The notes beneath the pieces were generated by a model that saw nothing but the letters and a program-made list of their open reading frames with translations, did no database searches and was not told the DNA's origin. The translations under genes and the position numbers were made by a program. Positions 45,421 to 56,700 of a DNA stretch of 64,000 nt are shown here, piece after piece (position 1 is the stretch's first letter; each line of letters starts with the position of its first letter). The DNA lies in NCBI GenBank assembly GCA_036346405.1, contig CM070568.1, positions 33,638,820 through 33,702,819 of the forward strand. Reading direction: 5' to 3'. This stretch comes from Phyllostachys edulis (lineage: Eukaryota > Streptophyta > Magnoliopsida > Poales > Poaceae).

Positions 45421-47716
45421 TCCTTCCTCTCAATCTTGGCTCTCTGAGCGAGAACTCAACAATGTGGCCACTCTTCTTGCGAGAAGGTGCAATGGTACTT
45501 GACCTTTTGAGGGTCGACGATGAAGTAGAAGTACCTATCTTGCTAGAAGTGGTTTGGGCAAAACCGGAGATTTGAAGATTATCTTGGATGGCTTAGAGGG
45601 TTCTACCTCAACAGGCCACTCTCAACAGACTCTAACAACCTTAGGTGGATGATTTTTGGAATGCTCTAGGAATCAAAACCTAGGTCACTATTATTCACAC
45701 TCACCTTAGATTTGTCTAGAATCATGTTGAGTTTCTTCCTCCCACCAACAAATCTCTCAAGAGTCCTTTGAGGTAATCATTTTGTATGGCTAGTTCATAA
45801 CAAGAAGCACACTTATTTGACTTGCTAGCCCTATCGACTTTTCCTTATAGTGAGCTACCTCGGCTTTCAAAGCCTCACAAGACACACAATAGTTATCCCT
45901 AATCTTATCCAAGCGCTCTTTGAACTTAACTCTAAACGCTTCTTGTATCCTATCTACATTATGCCCAAGTTCAATACAAAGAGTACAAGAATCGAATCAA
46001 CAACTTTCTTGGAAGCAACTCATGGACATGGATTGTTCAATTTTAGCCTTTTCTTCTAGTGTCTTGTTTAAAGCATCATTCTCAAGTGTGAGTTTAACAC
46101 GCTTTTCACATGAAGCAGCTTTTAGAGTATAGAATCATTTCGGACATCTCCTTCATTTTAATCTTATTTTTCTCACAATGAGAGCAGTGTGACTAGCATC
46201 AAATTTACTCAATTCTTTTGTAGCACTATCAATTTTAGTTCAAGCAAGGCACAATTTGAACAAGGCAAAGGATAGCATCAACGATAGTCACATCTAAAGC
46301 AATGGCATTCATGCAAGCGTGACTAGACTTGAGAGTTTCTAGTTCATCAAGAGCATCTTTTAATTGATTTGTAACAGAGGAATGAGCAAGTCTTAGAGTT
46401 ACCAATTCATCATACATTCCGAAACAAGCATCACAAACATCTTGAGACGAATCGATTTGAGTGTAGCAACTTCTAGTTTCAAGTTATCAATCATGATGTC
46501 CTCGATTCTTAAGCATTCTAGCTTGCTTATCTAATTTTCGTTCGAAATGACCCAAGCACGTTTCATCCGGCGGTGAGGACATACCTCATCGGGATCATTT
46601 GAAAAGGTCGCTGCCGTTGGAGGAGTCGACGTCATGGTATCGCTAGCCATGAAGCACATGCCGATGAAGTCTGGGCTTTCTTCTTGCCATGAGAGTCATC
46701 GTTGCCGCCCTCCGTCTCCGAGTCCACATCGCTCATGTTAACACTCTCAAGAGCGGCAAGGACTTGGTGACGAACTTGCGATAGTTTGGCTTCTTGCCTT
46801 TCTTGTCTTTGGCTTGATGGCGCCTCAGAGAGTCCTTCTCCTCCTTGCCCTTGACTTGGGGCACTTGGAGCGAATGTGGTTAGGCTCACCACACTCGAAA
46901 CAAGTGACAGGCCACCTCTCCTCCTGTTCCTCACTTTGTTGTAAACTCTCGAGAATTTGGTGGATAGGAGGGCTAAATCATCTTCGAGTAGCTTCTCTAG
47001 CGCTCATCGCTCAAAGAATGTAAAGTCGACAAAGAAAACCAGGATGAGCCAAAATCAAGGGAATCGATCAGCTGCCGCCGATGGGTCGACCACCAAAGCC
47101 ATCGACTCTGTCTTGGGGAGACGCGAGATAAAGTCAATCTCATGCGTCTTCAACCTTGAGTAGAGCTTATCCATGGTAAGCTCACTCATGACAGTGTTGT
47201 CATTGATGGATGTGATCTTCATCCCCCAGACCTTCACATCAAGAGCGCCCAAAAGCTGGCGTGCATTCTCAGACTCAGTGAAAACAAGATCAACAGCACG
47301 AAGGTCATGAAGAATCTTGGAGAACCTCCCCCACAGCTCATCTAAAGACTCACCAGGTCTTTGCTCGATCTTTGAGTATTCTTTCTTGAGCTGGTTCTGT
47401 CTCACTTCCTTGATCGCAGTCGAGCCCTCGTGATAGTCACAGAGGGTTCTCCATATCTCATGAGCAGACCTCAAATGAGCCACACGCTCAAACTCAGATC
47501 GACTAAGACCTTGGATCAAAAATTGCGAGCTTTGCTGTTAGCCTCAATGTCTGGAGTGATCACATCGTCATCGGCCGGCACGACATATGGATTTTTGACC
47601 TTAAGCCAAATAGCGCGCCCTTGAGCCTCGATGTAGGCTTGCATGCGAGCCTTCCAGTAAGCAAAATCAACTCCATCGAAAATATGAGGTTTGAGTGAAT
47701 ACTTGTCAGTCGCCAT
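45421..47716 (-). pseudogene. Sirevirus 2 gag
   Basis: Starts at Met 47716 with KYSLKPHIFDGVDFAYWKAR (47650-47710), the capsid N-terminus of Sirevirus gag, then SEFERVAHLRSAHEIWRTLCDYHEGS and GESLDELWGRFSKILHDL (47300-47490). The zinc knuckle CFECGEPNHIRSKC is at 46861-46902. Further on are an acidic stretch, MSDVDSETEGGNDDSHGKKK (46670-46740), and coiled-coil-like fragments (TLRLAHSSVTNQLKDALDEL near 46350). Frameshifts occur near 47520 and 47050 and repeatedly below 46900. It would form the virus-like particle. The long C-terminal extension after the knuckle is typical of Sireviruses. Confidence 0.85.
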
Positions 47717-47756
47717 GGCTCCAAAGAACGGTTAAGATCTATGAGAAGAGCTAACC

Positions 47757-47769
47757 GGCTCTGATACCA
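47757..47769 (-). other. Primer binding site of Sirevirus 2
   Basis: TGGTATCAGAGCC on the minus strand, two bases inside the LTR (47772). tRNA-iMet type. Confidence 0.9.
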
Positions 47770-47771
47770 AT

Positions 47772-49834
47772 TGTAGGACCGGAATAGGCGACTAGAGGGG
47801 GGTGAATAGGAGCACCGAATCTTTTTGCAAAGATAAAGGATTCAACTCAAGAATCGCAAATCACTCCAATAGCTATGAGAGCTATGAAGATGAAAGCTTA
47901 AGCACAATGGAATACTTGCAATGAATCCACTCCTAAACCCCCAAAGCACAACAAATAACTCCTCAAGAAAACACTCAAAAAGCGGGACAAAGGTACTACC
48001 ATTTGTTGTAAGTCGCGGTACTACCTCAACAAGGTACTACATGAGAGCAAATTCTTGATACTACCGCATCATGATACTACCTCGAGCAAAAGTCTTGTAC
48101 TACCTTTTGTCTGACGATGAATAGAAACAAACTGAAAACAAAATCGAAAATCGACGTAACTTTTAAACAAGTAAGGCCAAACTCCACCAAATTTGGAACA
48201 CACCTTCCTATGGGTATTAGGAACCTATTCCAAGTGGTGATCGTCCAGATCTCGTCAAAGTTTCGATCTTTTTCAGTTTTACCTAAGAAGGGCAAAGAAG
48301 CAAAAGCAAAGCGAAAAACTTGATCCAACTCTTGCTCGTGGGAGATTGATGATCTAGGTGACCTTAGATACGTTCCCACATGTCACAGCAAGGAGTAAGA
48401 GTGCACAAGAACAACCAAAACCAATGGATCAAGGAAGCACCCAAAATCATCAAAAGAGAGGAAGAACACAAGAGGGAGCTCATCTTTGGAAGAACATCCA
48501 TAGATTGATTCATGATGTTCTTGATTCTGACCACTCCTCAAGGAGGACAAGAGCTCCATCTAAGAGCATACACATCAATCCATCTCTCTAGAGCCTATGC
48601 CTCTTTTCTTCCCTAAACCCTAAAAACCAAACTAGGGTTTGCAAATGAAGTGCTTGGGCTGCTGTGAACAAAGACCCTCTCTATTTATATGAGGCCTAGA
48701 GCTTCTAGAAGACTTAACCCTAATGGGCTCCAGTTAGGCCCAATAACAAACAGGACACACACGCACGCATTTTAAAGCGCCGTCTTCACTTTTCTTGACC
48801 TAAACCACTTCTTGGCCTTGCCGTCTTGCACCGCTGGTTGGCATTAGGTCACCAAGGTGGTATTTGGTGAAATTACCAAAATACCCTTCTCGATCCTTCT
48901 CCATGGACCGAGTCCAATCTGTCGAAGCAATCGCCGCTCGCCGTGTAGGTTGATCAACGGCTCTCATCATGTCGGCAAGTCTCTCCCGTCTCAATCCCAT
49001 CGGAACCTCCAAGGCACTTGCACCGACCCAGACCCCGCTGATCCAACCAACAGATCGAATCTAGCAGGTTCGATCCACCTCGTCCATTCATGCCATGCTT
49101 GAGTCACTGACCTCGCCCGGCATCCATGATCGTTTCGGACCTCGGCTCTCCTAGCTTAGTCCCGATCCTCCTCGCCGCTTGACCGTCATTGACACGCAAG
49201 CCACCGCACAAACAATAGACCAAGAAATAAATCTCCGGAACAAGTTCTTCACAACTTGACCCACGTTAGCTCAAAACATGCAATATGCAACATATATGCA
49301 TTAACAAACATGGAAATGACATAACCCAAAAACAATTCTCCAAGTTAAGCGAAACTCGAAACCAAATCGGTACTACCGCCATGTTATGGCGGTACTACCA
49401 GATTCTTGATAATCTGCGCTCCATAATCTTCGATCGTCTGCTTCCTCAAGGAAATCCAAAACTTCCAAAAACACTTGTTACGGAAAAACCATACCGCTCA
49501 CACGCGATCGTTAAAATCATGCGGTACTACCAAGCACCAAAGCACGCAGTACTACTGGCTCCTCGAGAAATCAAAACACAAATAACACTCGCTTACGGAA
49601 AAACCATACCGCTTTGCTTGCGGTAATACCGACCAGCGGTTCTACCAATCAAACACAATCCGGTACTACCGCATCGCGATAGTACCGCGCATTACACGGC
49701 AGGTACTCGATTATCGACACTTGCCGAAAACAGATTTCAACAAAACCGAAAGCGATCGTTTCGACAAACCCAAAGAGCTATTGCCAATTGTACCATCACA
49801 TTAAGATCGTGAGCATATCCCCATGATATCCACA
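47772..49834 (-). mobile_element. 5' LTR of Sirevirus 2
   Basis: Same ends as the 3' LTR (TGTGGATATC...GGTCCTACA on the minus strand); 2063 bp versus 2046 bp. Minus-strand TATAAATA at 48682-48689. Many copies of the GCGGTACTACCGC palindrome are altered here relative to the other LTR. Confidence 0.9.
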
Positions 49835-49917
49835 GTAAGTCATCATGACATGCTCTCCTCCTGCTGCTGCTCGGACAGCGGTCGTGTAAATTTGAAGGAA
49901 TTCAATAGGATTCTGAG
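49835..49917 (-). pseudogene. Tat gypsy gag bridge between two insertions
   Basis: An 83-bp island of Tat gag: minus-strand IEFLQIYTTAVRAAAGGE then HVMMTY. It joins in frame with TYLPTVLEGS on the far side of the Sirevirus and with EKFDGSQ on the far side of the solo LTR. It includes the right Sirevirus TSD GTAAG (49835-49839) and the left solo-LTR TSD CTGAG (49913-49917). Confidence 0.9.
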
Positions 49918-51525
49918 TGAAGGGATACGGGTAGGCTACGATAGCAACAATTCAAAATTTCTACCACGTAAACCGGAAGCCAAGCAAGAAGATGATCACG
50001 GATCGTTACCACTAGACGCCAAGCAGCGTGAAGAAGTGTCGAGCGACTGGTCCGACGAAGAGCGCGTCGATGTCTTGATCGTAGTCGATCGTCCAGCGTC
50101 CAGCACATTGATGCAGTGGTCGTGGTTGATCGTCCAGCGTCCTCGTGAGTTGATTGTCTCCTCCAACACCTCTGCAGTTCCTTGCGAAGATCGCGGATCA
50201 TCCTTAAAGCGCAACAACGTGAAGCGCCTCTATAGTATCCACACGTCTAGGAAGGAACAACCAAATGCGCGCGTGTGCTAGCACCAAATCGCACGGCAAG
50301 GCTCTCAAGAAGATGGCGGCTAGGGTTTGATGAGGGCAACTTCGTGTCAACTCCGTCTCCCAACACCTCATGCATCTCCTTATATAGTGCCCCGTGATGG
50401 ATCCTATCCAAACACGTTCTTTAATCGTATTCGTCTTGGTTTGTTCAACCTGTTAAGTGTGTGACCCGTTAGGTTCATGTGTAGTTCGGTTGTGACTCGG
50501 AAACCCTTTCGACCACGAGTCGAAGCGGTTCCTAGCGGGACATAACGATTCCTAATACACACAAATTATATGGGGCGAACCTTAATGCAATATGATCTAC
50601 GACCGTGTCCTCATCACTTACGACTGTGTCCTATCGCTATCTGACCGATTCAGTGATTCGATCACGACCAACTCGTAACTCCTTACGACTTGGTTTCGAC
50701 CACTCTGTGATTACGTTCGACCGATCTCGACTTGCTTGTATCTCCATACGACCGGTCGTAGTCGGTCGAACTCTTATTTCTCATGTATTCTCTCTTTGCC
50801 TCACGATATCTGGTTGAACTCGGGTGAGATGTTGTGTCATCCATGGATATTCAATGCTTTCTCGTCGAGTATCGGATAACCTCATGTGGTCGAACTCTTG
50901 ACCACCAAAGGGCATGGCCATGCACTTTCTTTATCCGACCACTTGAGGGCCCAGATATCTCTCTGTTATGTTAGGAGGGCAAATCCCATATCAGACCAGT
51001 CACATCCCTCTGCATGTTTCATAGCATACCCAAAGCTACCTTTATAACCACCCGATTCTGACGGCGTTTGGCAACCCCTAAGAGTGCTATTACACATGTA
51101 GGAAACCATCTTGATCTCGGTCTAAGGATTATACATCATCATTGCTTGAGACCAACTAACGACACATAGAATCATAACAATCTCAATAGTGTCTCAAGGT
51201 GGGTCTTATCCAACACCATGTTCTCTAACACGTGTCCACATTAATGATTCGATATCCCAATATCCATGGTGGTGAAGCGTGGTCATCAATCAATACATGT
51301 CTTTGGTCGTAGAGTCACTAGTGTTCCACCAAAGTGACTTTCGACCGAGGATATTTTTAGAACGACATCATCATAAGTTAAAAAGAGCTTCACCAACAAG
51401 TCACATACTCGTTAATCTTCATGACTGATAATTCATTCAAGGAACAAGATAACATATTATCAAATATTGTGAACATAATGAAATATAATCATCTCTATGA
51501 TTGCCTCTAGGGCATATTTCCAACA
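49918..51525 (-). mobile_element. BARE/Angela/RIRE1-like copia solo LTR
   Basis: On the minus strand it begins TGTTGGAAATATGCCCTAGA and ends ...CCGTATCCCTTCA; 1608 bp, flanked by CTGAG at 49913-49917 and 51526-51530. No internal region, so a solo LTR formed by LTR-LTR recombination. The start sequence and length match the BARE-1/Angela/RIRE1 copia group. Minus-strand TATA (CACTATATAAGGAG) lies at about 50374-50387. The ORF at 49823-50281 is a shadow. Confidence 0.88.
50374..50387 (-). promoter_or_regulatory. Solo LTR TATA box
   Basis: CACTATATAAGGAG on the minus strand, in the position of the core promoter of BARE-like LTRs. Confidence 0.6.
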
Positions 51526-53012
51526 CTGAGACCCATCGAACTTCTCCATGCTCACTGGTTGAAACCGTAGTGGCCAGCGAACTGCTCGGAGATCAGGCGA
51601 GAATGCCCTATATCCGGTAATCACATCACAACGCCTCCTTTGCAGGAAAGAAGGGTTGATGTCGCCAGGAGATTGTACACGACGATACCCAGCCGTGGGT
51701 GAACCCGACTTATGATAAGTCTCGGCCCTACGAGAGTAATACTCCTCGTATTTCATCTATTAATGCAGGTTTTTGCGTCGGAGTGGTGAATGATCACCTC
51801 TCCTGGGAGCTTGTTGATCATCAAGCGTTCGAAGAACTCTTCTCCGACTAGAGTTAAGGTTAGGGGAACAATGCAACCTGTCGCCATGCCGATCTCCATG
51901 TGGCGAGTTGTTTGAACGACTGGTAGCTGATGGAGTCATACTGTTACGACTTCCGGAATGATGCCAGCGAGGGTGCTTGAGTCTGGTCATCGTGCTTCGA
52001 AGACTTCGTGCGATCTCTTCGGTGAAGAGGTCGTAGCCGAGTGTTCGGGCGAGTTCTCGAGTTGGGTTCTCAAGCAGATCATTGATGTGTTGGAGTTCTT
52101 GAGCTTCCTCCGACTGATACTAATCGCGTCCAGGCAGATTTCTCTGAGCCACAATTCTTCTCCACCGGGTTGTCTCAGGATTGTCCATATCCGATCCTTG
52201 AGTTTGCCTCAATGGAGTACGATTATTTCAAGGATTTAACCCCGTTCATGACCGGAGGTGTCCTCACCATTGCCACGAGGGGACGTAGAATGTGATCGGC
52301 GGAGAGCATCCTCAGTCTTTTCTGTAGGAGAGTGATCATTATCTGAGGGAATGACGAAGACCTCCCATTGATAATCTCCACATGTTCTTGAGGCCTCCTT
52401 GCTTGAGGAGTAGTCGAAAGACACTTTCTGACAACTTAGAGCAAGCCCCTCCAGGAAGGGGAATTCCGGGTTATAACCATCTCCGTTCGTAGGTGAACCC
52501 TGTGAGGGGATGGTCGAACTCTTAGAAAAAGCATGCTTGACCCCATCCTTCGTGGGGCTAACTGGAGAGAGATGACCACCAGATACTGATGAAGCTCCAG
52601 AATGATGGCTTCTAGAACTTAACGTGCCAGGTCGGACTGCCATAGGCAGATTCAAACATTTGGAGGGAGAGCCCTTGTCATGTTGTGAGCCTTCCTTGGT
52701 ACAGTCCTGAACATGGTCGGATAAACTCTTGCCCTCTGAGAAAATTGGTCCCTCAGTTAGTCGTACTATTGTGGGGGATAAGGATCCCTCCTCAAGTCCA
52801 TCGGTGGTATGGTCTCCTAGATCTGGCAAACGATCTCTGGAGGCGATATTACCATCAGATGAAGTGATACTCGGCTTGTATTCGAAACCGGTATCCATAT
52901 CGATATCTGCGTAATCGGCTAAGTCGAACCAATTCTCCTCATTCCACTCTCCTGCCATGGAAACATTAGAGTTCAGAAAATAAAGAAAACCTGTTGACGA
53001 GAAGTTCCCCAT
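51526..53012 (-). pseudogene. Tat gypsy gag, N-terminal part
   Basis: The open frame 52236-53012 (258 codons) is Ser/Gly/Asp-rich and low in conserved motifs; the Met at 52958 (MAGEWNEENWFDLADYADID) is a likelier start than the one touching the PBS. After a stop at 52236 other frames carry ELARTLGYDLFTEEIARSLR (about 52010-52070), a basic Arg/Ser-rich stretch, and RWPLRFQPVSMEKFDGSQ (51526-51580), which continues into the bridge fragment. This is the gag of the old Tat element, degraded by frameshifts near 51750 and 52240. Confidence 0.75.
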
Positions 53013-53023
53013 GGTCAGCGCCA
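53007..53023 (-). other. Probable primer binding site of the Tat element
   Basis: TGGCGCTGACCATGGGG on the minus strand, two bases from the LTR edge. The TGGCGC start fits Tat elements; the tRNA is not certain. Confidence 0.6.
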
Positions 53024-53264
53024 GCTGTCAGTGTTTTAGAACCGATCTTGCGTATGATTGTTTGATTCAGGGGGTCTCCAGGATTGATCACGTAGAGAGA
53101 ATACCATAGGGATTTTATACAAGTTCAAGCCTTCTCCAGAGAGAATAACAACCCTACTCCTCTGTGGCTATATTGAGTATGCTGGTTACAGATCAAGAGA
53201 AAGACTAAAGTCTAATGTCTTGTGCTCCTGATTGCGTCCCTCCGCTCTTGTCAACTAACTATAG

Positions 53265-53274
53265 CCTTTATATA
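53265..53274 (-). promoter_or_regulatory. Tat LTR TATA box
   Basis: TATATAAAGG on the minus strand within CACTATATAAAGGC. Confidence 0.55.
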
Positions 53275-53524
53275 GTGTACGAAGAGGTGACCGTTTCCCC
53301 AGGCTAAGAGGTGCCTCATTATTTCATATAATGAGCACGTTGATGGCAGTTAGTGTTGGAGTAGTAATCCCCCCCCCCACATCGTCTAGCAGTTATCGTC
53401 AGAGATAGAGGAGTATTACGTGCTGTTATTCCAAAGAATAACAGTGTATATTAACTGCTTAGATTTCCTAATCGATTGGGCCTACTTGTCTGCAAGCTCC
53501 ATCGATTATAGGGTAGTCATAGCT

Positions 53525-53755
53525 GACCTGGTCGTAGAAGAACTTACAACCATGAGGTAGTCGTAGAAGGTCTTACGACTATGAGGGTGGTCGTAGAAGA
53601 ACTTACGACCATGAGGTAGTCGTAGAAGGTCTTACGACTATAGGGATGGTCGTAGAAGAACTTACAACCATGAGGTAGTCGTAGAAGGTCTTACGACTAT
53701 GGGGGTGGTCGTAGAAGAACTTACGACCATGAGTTAGTCGTAGAAGAACTAACGA
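53525..53755. repeat. GTCGTAGAA...TTACGAC repeat array, copy 3 (LTR)
   Basis: About nine units of GTCGTAGAAGAACTTACGACCATGAG alternating with GTCGTAGAAGGTCTTACGACTATGGG. Same core palindrome as the two intron arrays but with different linkers. Confidence 0.85.
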
Positions 53756-53872
53756 CTCCAGCTTCTCCCTTATGAACATTAAGGGGTATACTCAAGAACC
53801 ATATGATGGCATTATTATCCATAATAAGAATTATAGATAAATAATTAAATGAGGATTATTAGATCCTCATCA

Positions 53873-54671
53873 GTATTATTGATGAACCTATGATAAATTG
53901 TGCATTCATAAGCATCGTTGCGTAAGAGAAGGTGATCATGGTGATCACATATCTACCTTGTTGGCTGAGACTCCACGAGAGTGGAGGAGGTCCCCGATCT
54001 GTTGAGGATGGGATTGATGAAAGGGTGAACATTGTTGTGAGTGTTCACCCATGCTATACCGGTATACGCGAAGAAAAGTGCATGTGGACATGTAGTGTAG
54101 ATATACCTTGCATGTAATGAAAAGAGAAATTGAGATTTGAGTATGAGATGAAAGATGGGTAAATAGTCATGTTGATGATGATAATGTATATGGTTGGATT
54201 GAACATTGTTCATTGTTTATTATTGTGCTTGTAGAGTCATGGACTCACTCTTTCTCTTTTGTTGTTTTCAGGTGACCGTTGACGACGTTTCACTTGGGAG
54301 GGCTAGCACACTTGGAACCACAACCTACACTCGATTACTTGATTCATTGGACATGAGAACTCATTTTATAGCTTGATGATTTATAATTAGGACATGATAA
54401 TATTGCTTAGCCATAGATGATAGGTTAGAGTTGATTATTCATTTAATAGACGTTATTCGATTGGTTTGCATAAATCTTAGTTTATTATCTTGCTATGCTT
54501 TCTAGGACATAATTTTCTATGATTGCCATATCGTTATGCTTGTGTTATTGTGACCCGTGGATGACTTTTATCAATTAGATGTTTGATGTAATTTACTATT
54601 GTTTGATGTTAAAATTGATAGTTAGTGTAGTTTAGTGGCATTCCGGCTCAGTGTTGGGCCGAGGTGTTACA
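53873..54671. mobile_element. Probable LTR fragment ending GGCCGAGGTGTTACA
   Basis: AT-rich DNA without a gene. It ends at 54671 with GGGCCGAGGTGTTACA, a terminus typical of grass gypsy LTRs (or the start of one on the minus strand, TGTAACACCTCGG). The partner end and a TSD are not found, so orientation and left edge are unsure. Confidence 0.4.
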
Positions 54672-54945
54672 TATGGTGATCTTGTGATCGGCAATGACAA
54701 TGACAAGGTAGTAGTAGCAAGCTAGAGTGGTAGTGCAGCCGGGGCTGCGGTAGGCGAGTGCTAGGGCTGGCCGCAAGGCTGGGGTTCAGCTCAACCCCCT
54801 CCTCTTCTTTTATAGGTGGCAGCCCAAGCCCCCCTTGCCGAGTCCAAGGTGGATTCGGTTTGGGCCCTAGCCCGACCCACTTCCCTCCTCTCTAACTCTT
54901 TTTTAGTCATCTTTCTAATTTTCTCAATTAAACGGGGTATTACAG
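54672..54945 (-). mobile_element. Probable gypsy LTR fragment starting TGTAATACCCCG
   Basis: On the minus strand it starts TGTAATACCCCGTTTAATTG at 54945, with a TATA-like CCTATAAAAG at about 54814-54823 followed by a GC-rich transcribed-type segment. The end merges with the previous fragment; no PBS is visible. Confidence 0.45.
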
Positions 54946-55316
54946 GGGCCTAGTCGGACCGCCTAGGTGCAAGGGTCCTAGGAGGAGGCGTCTTGGCCAC
55001 TGGTCACGGGTCGTGTCTGCAAAGCGATAGCGACACAAGTTCATCCCCATTCCCAAGTCAAAATCATGCATTCCCAATTTAACAATTTTTTTCTTAATTG
55101 TTTTGTAATTTCTCTAAATTATTTGAGATGTTGTCTATAGCACGAACAATTTGTATTTTGATTTTTGATATTGTGGACCTCTACTTTTTTCATTGAATGA
55201 TATTTTATTAACTCCGAACACCTATCTCAAAAGCTTGGATCCGTCACTGTTGGATGATAAATATTTGTGAACTAGTGAAGTGATCAAAAGTGGAGTATGG
55301 GAGTAAGAGGGATCAA
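54946..55316. other. Unassigned AT-rich DNA
   Basis: GC-rich for the first 80 bases, then AT-rich. I see no ORF, terminal repeat or RNA gene. It contains the insertion site (AATTG) of the following solo LTR. Confidence 0.5.
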
Positions 55317-55321
55317 TTGTG
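55317..55321. repeat. 5-bp TSD of the 4.7-kb solo LTR (left)
   Basis: AATTG, repeated at 60068-60072. Confidence 0.85.
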
Positions 55322-55889
55322 TAACATCCCATTTCTCTTAGGTTCTCGCCCAGTTTTCAAAATAAAAGTAACCATTTGGTTTTGATGAGAGTTCAAAGCT
55401 TAACTTGAGTTTTCAAAAGAGCTTTAATGGATTAAACCCAAATTTGAACTAAATCGGTTCGGTGCTTTGCTGTTTATTTGGAGCTTGCTCGTTCTCCCTC
55501 TTTCTCTCTGTGCGCCTTTGTGTTTGATTTTCTCCTTTCTAGACCTCTTTTGTGTCTGGAACTCTTTTCTCATTCTCCCTCCCTGTTTCTGACCTCCCCG
55601 TACACCTCTCCACGTTTGTGTCAACTCCCTGAGTCCATTTGGGGTGCCCTTGGCATCCTTTTGAATTCCCTGTGCCCTCTCGGACCTCCCCCGTGGACCT
55701 CTCACCTCTCTTTGAACCCCTCCTGAGTTCACTTGGACGCTCCTGAGTTCTTCTGGACCTCCCAGTGCCCTGTTGGAACCTCCCTCGAATTCCCTTCCAG
55801 CCCCATCGGACCTCCTTGAGTCCCTCTGGACCTCCTTGTATCCATATGGACCTCCTTGTATCCATATGGAACTCCTTTGGATCCTCTCT

Positions 55890-56700
55890 GCGTCCTTTAG
55901 GACCTCCTCCTTGTTGAGATCTGGCCGTTAGGACCTCCTCTCTGGAGATCTTAACCGCTCAGACCTCCCCCTTGTTGAGATCATCGATCATAGGACCTCC
56001 TCTCTGAGATCTTAACCGCTCAGACCTCCCTTGTTGAGATCTCGCCGTTAGGACCTCCTCTCGAGATCTTAACCGCCTGCACCTCCCCTTGTTGAGATCT
56101 CGCCGTTAGGACCTCCTCTCGAGATCTTAACCACTCGCACCTCCCCTTGTTGAGATCTCGTCATTAGGACCTCCTCTCGAGATCTTAACCGCTCGAGACC
56201 TCCCCTTTGTTGAGATCTCGCCGTTAGGACCTCCTCTCTAGAGATCTTAATCGCTCGCACCTCCCCTTGTTGAGATCTCGCCGTTAGGACCTCCTCTCTG
56301 GAGATCTTAACCTCGACCTCCCCTTGTTGAGATCTCGCCGTTAGGACCTCCTCTCGAGATCTTAACGCCTGCACCTCCCCTTATTGAGATCTGGCCGTTA
56401 GGACCTCCTCTCTGGAGATCTTAACCACTGCACCTCCCCTTGTTGAGATCTGGTCATAGGACCTCCTCTCTAGAGATCTTAACCGCTCGCACCTCCCTTG
56501 TTGAGATCTCGCCGTTAGGACCTCCTCTCGAGATCTTAACCGCTCAGACCTCCCTTGTTGAGATCTCGCCGTTAGGACCTCCTCTCTGAGATCTTAACCG
56601 CCTGACCTCCCCTTGTTGAGATCTCGCCGTTAGGACCTCCTCTCCGGAGATCTTAACCGCATGCACCTCCCCTTGTGTGGAGCTACATTAGGATCTCCCT
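55890..56700. repeat. ~58-bp dimeric tandem repeat, about 13-14 copies
   Basis: Each unit has two halves: TTGTTGAGATCTCGCCG-TTAGGACCTCCTCTC and GAGATCTTAACCGCTCG-CACCTCCCC. The GAGATCT words recur about every 29 bases. Copies differ by 1-3-base indels. More decayed GGACCTCC words continue on both sides (55600-57400). Confidence 0.85.

Larger units (their letters stand above)
23788..49834 (-). mobile_element. Sirevirus-type Ty1/copia element, with nested giant-LTR insertion
   Basis: LTRs 23788-25833 and 47772-49834 match end to end and are flanked by GTAAG duplications. Minus-strand order: 5' LTR, PBS, gag, protease, integrase, RT, RNase H, 3' region with several AGGGGGAGA tracts, 3' LTR. The nested element at 27897-42424 splits RNase H. 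Without it the copia element is about 11.5 kb, long for copia but normal for Sireviruses. All coding domains are present but frameshifted. Confidence 0.9.
12776..53872 (-). mobile_element. Old Tat-lineage gypsy element, host of three nested insertions
   Basis: Minus-strand order from the right: LTR (53026-53872), PBS, gag, protease, RT, RNase H, start of integrase (to about 20180), then a plus-strand antisense gene (12776-20185). The 3' LTR and most of integrase are missing. Removing the MULE, the Sirevirus and the solo LTR leaves about 9.5 kb. The gag reading frame continues across both gag insertions when one TSD copy is dropped, which shows a single original element. The antisense ORF between pol and the 3' LTR is known for Tat elements such as Grande. 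Confidence 0.8.
53026..53872 (-). mobile_element. 5' LTR of the Tat element
   Basis: The inner edge TGTCAGTGTTTTAGAACC (plus strand, 53026) is set by the PBS. The outer edge is placed at ...GATCCTCATCA (53872; TGATGAGG on the minus strand) but no second LTR is left to confirm it. A TATATAAAGG box lies on the minus strand at 53265-53274. A GTCGTAGAA/TTACGAC array fills 53525-53755. Confidence 0.55.

Noticed and set aside
55424..55865. Overlapping 100-codon minus-strand ORFs rich in Arg/Gly/Glu
   Set aside because: They are translations of the GGACCTCC repeat tract in the solo LTR and change completely in neighbouring units.
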